Assembly: GCA_947561395.2 (NCBI GenBank)
Contig: OX387193.1
Location: forward strand, 34,980,255-35,044,254
Direction: 5' to 3'
From: Buxus sempervirens
Taxonomy: Eukaryota > Streptophyta > Magnoliopsida > Buxales > Buxaceae
Length of the DNA: 64,000 nt
Made by a program: the position numbers and the translations under genes
Shown here: positions 58,541 through 64,000 of the stretch, piece by piece
How the letters are laid out: each line of letters begins with the position of its first letter
Position numbering within the stretch: the first letter of the stretch is position 1
Notes under the pieces: generated by a model
What the model saw: the letters and a program-made list of their open reading frames with translations, nothing else
Databases searched by the model: none
Told to the model about the DNA's origin: nothing

Positions 58541-58739
58541 ATGTGTGCAAGTGAAGGAATTTTCACTGCCTCATATAGTAAAGTGAAGAATTGGTACACA
58601 AATCAATGTTCTGGGAAAGTTCCCAGGAAACTGAAGGGGTCACAAAGGTCCCGCTTAAGACCCAGTTTCCTTAGGTCATTTAAGTCCTATTTGATAGAAC
58701 TTCCCCAAAATATGTTTTTGCGTATATTCTACACTTACT

Positions 58740-59517
58740 AAAGTAAGGCGGCAAATCTCCCTAGACCAATTTGTGCAAGTGTGTGCATAGGTACAAAGAG
58801 AGTGTGCTTGCATGTGCAAGTGTGTGCACATGTACAAAAAGTGAGCCCATTATAATCCAACTAATCAAACCGGGTTGGGTCAGTCCCTAACGATTCCGGG
58901 TTTGATCAAAACAGAGATTTTGGGTTCGATCCCTAGCGGAGTTGCCAAGTTGTGCGCATCTTGGGCGCTAGGAAAAGCGTGTTACATGTTTAATGGAGTC
59001 ACCACAACCTGAAATGGTGCAGGTAGACACCTTGTTGATTTTTGTTCTACACCAGTTATTCCGAATAAGTGACCCGATTACAACCCAAGGAAGCCCTTGA
59101 ACACCCTGGGTTGCCCCACCGAAATGGGTTCCCTTAAATTAGTTAGATATTTAATGGGCTCTTTTATTATTATTATTTTTATTTCTTTTCTTTTTATCTT
59201 CTTTTCTAATTTTATTTTATCATTTTCAGCGTACAACAAATATTAATCTATATGTACAAGGCCTCCACAAAATTACATCGAAAGTAAAACAATATGGACA
59301 AAACGAAACCATGCTAAAACAATTGAAATTGAAACCACTTAATATGAAAATTTACTTAATCTAAATGAGAAATAAATTGAACTCAAAACTAATAATCGAT
59401 AAAAACAGAAACAAATAAAATATCAAAACAAATGAATTCGGCCATGGTAGGCCGAACCATGATACAAACACTCACTTCCCTTTTTTTTTATATCTGTACA
59501 AGGGTTTAAGGGGTGGG
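58740..59517 (-). mobile_element. Tat-like LTR end, primer site and leader, minus strand
   Basis: On the minus strand the LTR ends GATGCGCACA (58951), then comes a primer site TTGGCAACTCCGCTAGGGAT. The leader has the same CACACTTGCACATG repeats as 33,030-33,140 in the plus orientation. LTR sequence 58,951-59,517 matches the right part of 30829-32914 inverted. It is cut by another LTR at 59518. Confidence 0.78.
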
Positions 59518-61552
59518 TGTGAGACATAGAAAAATCACCGAGATGATTCCCTCCGTCATCACATGGGCTCAATGAAAATGGGAGAGTCACCACCATCCAA
59601 TTTTAAGATGTGAATGGGCACAAAAAATCATCAAAATGAGCAAAAAGGCATATACTAGAGTAAAAATAACTCTACTTGAAAATAAAATCCAGAGATGGGT
59701 AAGGGGATTAGATTATGAATGGGGGAAGGTGTTAGGCATCCCCATTCACCCACACAGAGTGCTTGCCAAGTGTTGTTCATGGTCAAAAAATAAGAAAGCT
59801 TGCTAAAATCATAAAAAAACCTTGAAAAAGGATTAAACAAATGTATGATACTTTCACATGAGAAATCCAATGAACTCCAGATCCCCTTTTATGTCAGTAT
59901 CACTTCTGGGATATTACCATTAGATGGAAATCAAAGCAAAACTTGAATAAAACCAAGTTAAGACAAATCCGAAAAATTCGGTAAAAGATGAAGCCATTTG
60001 TCTTGAGATCATTCAAATCAAGTTTAAATTGAATCAAACCAAATCCATTTGAAAGATTATGATAAATAGAAGACTCATGCAAATTTTCAATTAAATCCGG
60101 TTAAAACCCTAGGAGTTATGCTCCTTTGAAATCTGCTGTTGGAAAGTGTTAAAAGTAACAAGTGGGCCACTTTGGAAATTCATTTGGAAAAATTGGCTTC
60201 ATGTAAATCCATGAAATTTGGCATGAATGAAGTATGTAGGGCCATCTTTCCAATGAAACTAGCTTCATACAAAAATTCATCCGGATGTGCCTTAGGTGAC
60301 CTCCCGAACAAGCCCCGAAGATCACAGATTCACCCAAAAATGTGCTGTTGAGCAGTTCTGAGTAAATCTGTTACCCACGACACAAATGGAGTCAAAAAAT
60401 TATGAAATCAACTGGACTCTAAATTAGACTTCCAAAGGAAAACATAGAAACAAAAATCACTCGAATCGGACTTAAAAAAAACACATGGCGCTCAGTCGAA
60501 GTGACAGGTTCCGCAATCTGGCCTGAACTAACCTATCAACTTCGACTGAGTGGTGTCAAAAATCCACTCCATAAAAATTCATGAAATTTTACAGGCATAA
60601 ACTAGACAGCCTCACCTTTCCTGTGGAATTGGAATCACTCCAAAATTCATCTGGACGATGATGTTACGAGTGTCCGAAGTTGGGGTCCAACTGTTGTCCA
60701 ATTTCAGCCCTTTTAAAGAAAATCAACTCAAAGCAGTGATAAGGTGTGTGTGATTCGTGCAATGTAAACCAAAACCACTTGAAAAAGTGTTGGAGAACCT
60801 CTAGAAAGAAATAGGGCACAAGCTTGGCTCACCATTCTCTCCGATTGGAAAGAATATGCCAAAAACCCCAAAAGTGACCAAAAATACCCAAAACCGAGAG
60901 GTTAGACCTAGAGGTCTTCAATACTCAAAAGAACTTGCTTGAAATCGTTGAGATACATCCCAGAATTGCTTGGGGCTATTTATTCTAGATCTATCATAAT
61001 GAATGCAATAGATCCAAAATACAAGCCGATTCCGACAAAAACAGGTGCTATGTGTGTATGTGTAAAAATCCACTCTTCAACGACATAACAACATATAGCA
61101 TGCATTCATATCAATCAAATGGGTTCTAAAACAACCTAGGGTTCCGTTCCATTCTCGTTTCCCTTAGTTCTCTCTCCCTGTTTTACGGTTCTTCGAGATA
61201 ATCTTGGGGTACTTTGAGTATGAAATGGTTTTCATAGAATCAAAAGGCTTTTCAAAAGGTTCTAACACTAAGGATCAATCCTCAGTCTCATTTCCCCTAG
61301 ATCCCGCCTTTACGTTTTACGGCTAGGGGGAGTCTTGAGGTACTTTGAGTAGAGGAAGGGTTTGCATACACACAGGATAGGCCTTATTCTACAGAAAGTT
61401 AGAAGAAAAGAACTAAACTTAGAATGTAAGACAGAAAAGTAAAGAAGGCTTTAGGCTTACCTACGTTCTGGAAGCAGTGCGGCAGTGGTTCCATTCTTCA
61501 CTCGGAGCTCTTCAATCTCCAACTTCTTGGCCATTTGCTTAAGGAGGAGCCT

Positions 61553-61564
61553 CCTATTTATAGG
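61553..61564 (-). promoter_or_regulatory. TATA box of third LTR
   Basis: CCTATTTATAGG in the same context as 39785-39796. Confidence 0.6.
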
Positions 61565-61724
61565 CAAAGGCTAGGGTTAGGGTTTGCATGATGGTAGACA
61601 CAAAATGATGTCTAGAGTCCACCAACCTTAACCCTAAGGCTATTTCCGAGATTTCCACTCCTTTAATGAAGGATATGATGGTAAAAAGCGAAAACTCTCG
61701 GAAAACCCTAATTTTGAGCAAAAA

Positions 61725-61870
61725 GCTTGTATCCGACATCTCAGGTCGGATACAAGAGCACCTATATGTATCTGACATATGTCTTCGGATACATTAATGC
61801 CTGCTTGTATCCGACAACTCCTGTCGGATATAAAAGGATACGCTTGTATCCGACTTGAGTTGTCATATAT
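61725..61870. repeat. GTATCCGAC palindromic cassette
   Basis: Units TTGTATCCGAC and GTCGGATACAAG in both directions, 165-315 bp upstream of the TATA box. One more pair lies at about 62,468-62,535 beyond the pyrimidine tract. Confidence 0.82.
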
Positions 61871-62143
61871 AAGAAAAAAATGCTTATTTGTCAAATTTTG
61901 TGCTGGTTTTAAAGGAAAGAATGATTTTTGCCAATTATTCATCGTTTTTACCGTACAATTTGGGGCATCTAAAACTGCCCCTCTTTGCGGGAGTTGCAAA
62001 GCAATGAGCTACAAAGATTAGACAAGCCCAAATTGCACTCCCTTAACCATGATTTGCTTGGTTCAATTCAATTTTGTAAAATAATTTTTGAGTGAAGATT
62101 TGCCAAAAAGCCCTAACTTTAAGGGGGGCATCTCTCCAAGATG

Positions 62144-62337
62144 TCTTAAATTCCACTGAGCTCTTGTGGTTGTGAAGTGGATTTTAAGCCCAAAATAAGA
62201 TTTTTGAAAACTGATTTTTTTATCAAACCAAGTTAAAAATTGAATGAATATTTTCCTTTTGACCAAAACATTTCCCCAAGTTGTCATAAATTCCACTGAG
62301 CTCTTGTGGCTGTGAAGTGGATTTTAACCCAAAATAG
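62144..62337. repeat. 143-bp spaced direct repeat
   Basis: The 50-bp block AAATTCCACTGAGCTCTTGT...GTGAAGTGGATTTTAA occurs at about 62,146 and 62,289 with a few differences. Confidence 0.88.
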
Positions 62338-62369
62338 GGTTTTTTGTGAAATAGCAGATTTTGTAGCAC

Positions 62370-62470
62370 ACATTTTTCTTTTTTCTTTTTCTCTTTTTCC
62401 TTTTTTTTTCTTTTTCTTTTCCCTTTTTTCTTTTCTTTTTCTCTTTTTTTTTTTTTCTGTTTTTCTTTTG
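62370..62470. repeat. Pyrimidine tract (TTTTCTTTTTC)n
   Basis: About 100 bp of T with scattered C, giving Lys-rich spurious frames on the minus strand. Confidence 0.92.
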
Positions 62471-62540
62471 TATCCGACGTAATCGGTCAGATAAGAAGAT
62501 TCTCATTCGTATCCAACCTGAGTCGTCGAATACATTAGGC

Positions 62541-64000
62541 TTTATTTAGTCGCGCGTGACCGCGACTCTTCATTTCTTTTCCTTCTTCTCCGACTACTTA
62601 AATCGGCTACATACTTCTTCTCCTTAGCCCCCGACGACTTTCCTTTCTTCTTCGGCCACTTCCGACGACTCCTTGAGCTTCGACAACTTCCTGCGAACTC
62701 CGGCGACATCCTTCAACTCAGAGAAACCTACCGCGACTTCGGTGATTGGCATTGCCAAGCCCTAATTCGGTTTCGGTTTTTCACTCTTGTTTTTATTAAG
62801 TTCAAGCAAAAATCCCCTGCTTGGTGTTTCCTGATTTTTGCCAATAACACTCTGTAGCCAATTTCAAGCTCTTGGTTCGCTCAAGTTGGGATTTCATCCA
62901 CAAATCAGGTATGCCCAATCCATCCTTTCGGCTTTCTTCCTTGTTGATCACATGCTTATAGAAATTTGATTCATGCTTGATTCATTGGCTGTGGCCGTAT
63001 GGGGCTGATGCCTTCCACTAGTTGATACAGATTTTGTTGTGCTGTATTTCTCCATGTTCGATTGACTGCCTATCTGTGGAAATTGTAGCTTTGATATCCC
63101 TGCCAACTCATGTTCTCAGATTGGTGATGTATACTTCACATGTTTTTCATTCTCTAGATTGCTGATACCATGCTGGATTTTTCTTTTCTTTTTCTCGCAA
63201 TCTGTTCTGATTTTGATCTGACTTCAGTAATGTGATGCTCTACATGACTTGTTCTCGATTACACTTTGCACGATCATCTCGATGCGTTTTAGGTTGTAGG
63301 GACCTCTGAATTGCTGATATCGAGCTGCCATTCACTTTGGCTTTTTCCTGATCTGATTGCCAATTCTTGACTTGAATTCGGATTGCCTGTTGGTGGTAAT
63401 TTCCAACTAGATTGCTGATTTTGTATACCTCAAATGCTATTGATCCTGTCGGTATATGAAAATGTCAGATCTGATTCCAAATACCCTGCTGTGTTTTTTT
63501 CTGCAACCTGCTTGGGCTTTCCACTTCAATTTAGCATTTTTCCGATCGAGGCGGTGCTTCTATGATTTGTTCTTTAATAGACCTCGCTTTATGGATTCTT
63601 TGCATGGCCACCCCAAACTTGGCGTCCTGGTAGTCTCTTGAGATTCTGTAGGACTAATTGCATGCAATTCTTGCTAGGACCTCTTTATGCAGTATTGATC
63701 TCCTTGCTTTGCACATTGTTTTCTTGATTACGTCTGGTAACCCTGAAAGATAATTAAGAAAATATTAAGCTTCACAGAGATATTTTAGGAAAATATTTGG
63801 AAATGCCTTAGAAACAAAATTTCTGATAAATAACTTAGCACAAAATTGTTAATTAGACAGAAATATCAAAGACTTTCTAAAAAACTTCGAACTGAAACAG
63901 AGAACAAAAGTAAGATAAAACTCCCTCAAGACACAATCCATGATAACTTTGAAAAAGTCCGGTAAGATTCCTGATGAACTAGAACTGAAACCTAGGCCAA
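62541..64000. other. Unassigned sequence at the right edge
   Basis: A CG-richer block with repeated TCCGACGAC/TCGGC words (62,560-62,760) resembles a retrotransposon leader or 5' UTR, and TCAG|GTATGCC near 62,909 could be a splice donor. No coding domain is found to the end of the window. Confidence 0.4.

Larger units (their letters stand above)
59518..62540 (-). mobile_element. Third LTR of the 2.8-kb solo-LTR family (right border not fixed)
   Basis: It begins TGTGAGACATAG and is alignable by eye to 37869-39960 (GGGAGAGTC.CCACCAT, AAGGTGTTAGGCATCC, TATTCTACAGAAAG, CTATTTATAGGCAAAGG). After about 61,870 it no longer matches the inner and outer LTRs, and the expected GTGTCTACA end is not found. 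It may be a different subfamily or truncated. Confidence 0.75.

Noticed and set aside
62324..62506. Lys-rich 60-codon minus-strand frame
   Set aside because: It is the complement of a pyrimidine tract.

Overview
The window is nuclear DNA of a flowering plant. It holds two spliced plant protein genes (an F-box SKIP31 homologue and a GPRP-type glycine/proline-rich protein), a U6 snRNA-like pseudogene, and many plant retrotransposons (L1-type LINEs, a Ty1/copia, Tekay/Del-like and Tat-like Ty3/gypsy) with hAT-like and Mutator-like MITEs. I cannot name the species from sequence alone. There is no bacterial, organellar or viral gene set.

Layout. Positions 1-12,603 are the 3' two thirds of a SKIP31-like gene on the + strand (six exons seen, start and F-box off the left edge). 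Its introns contain a tandem duplication, the U6-like copy, a 5'-truncated LINE (1381-3304), a T-rich microsatellite and an almost complete 5.2-kb LINE (6831-12063) that itself holds a 497-bp MITE. About 13,500-28,835 is one decayed sense-strand LINE split by three insertions: a 647-bp hAT MITE, a 7.1-kb copia element (itself split by a 2.3-kb solo LTR) and a Tekay-type LTR (itself split by a 2.9-kb solo LTR). Removing the MITE and the copia, with one target-site duplication each, restores the LINE reading frame. Positions 28,840-33,367 hold a partial Tekay-type LTR and then the LTR, primer site and start of a Tat-like element. Positions 33,368-45,788 are a minus-strand Tekay-like element (gag, protease, RT, RNase H, integrase, primer site, one LTR); its LTR is split by a solo LTR that is split by another solo LTR of the same family. 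A hAT MITE (46,296-46,839) precedes the GPRP gene (coding 47,558-48,534, minus strand, promoter near 50,650). From 50,800 to the right edge are a Tat-like element on the minus strand (gag remnant, two tandem arrays, primer site, LTR end), a Tekay-type solo LTR (54,643-57,407), another LTR of the 2.8-kb family, and unassigned sequence.

How it works together. Only the two host genes look functional. Every transposon reading frame seen is broken by stops, frameshifts or insertions. Seven nested insertions have readable target-site duplications, so their order of arrival can be worked out. The most unusual structure is in the Tekay-type LTRs: arrays of small hairpins whose 15-nt loop is nearly constant while the stems differ from slot to slot. 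The slot order is the same in two arrays in each of two LTRs, and at least two stems show compensatory base changes. A second pattern is that other LTRs carry different palindrome-rich cassettes just upstream of a conserved TATA box.
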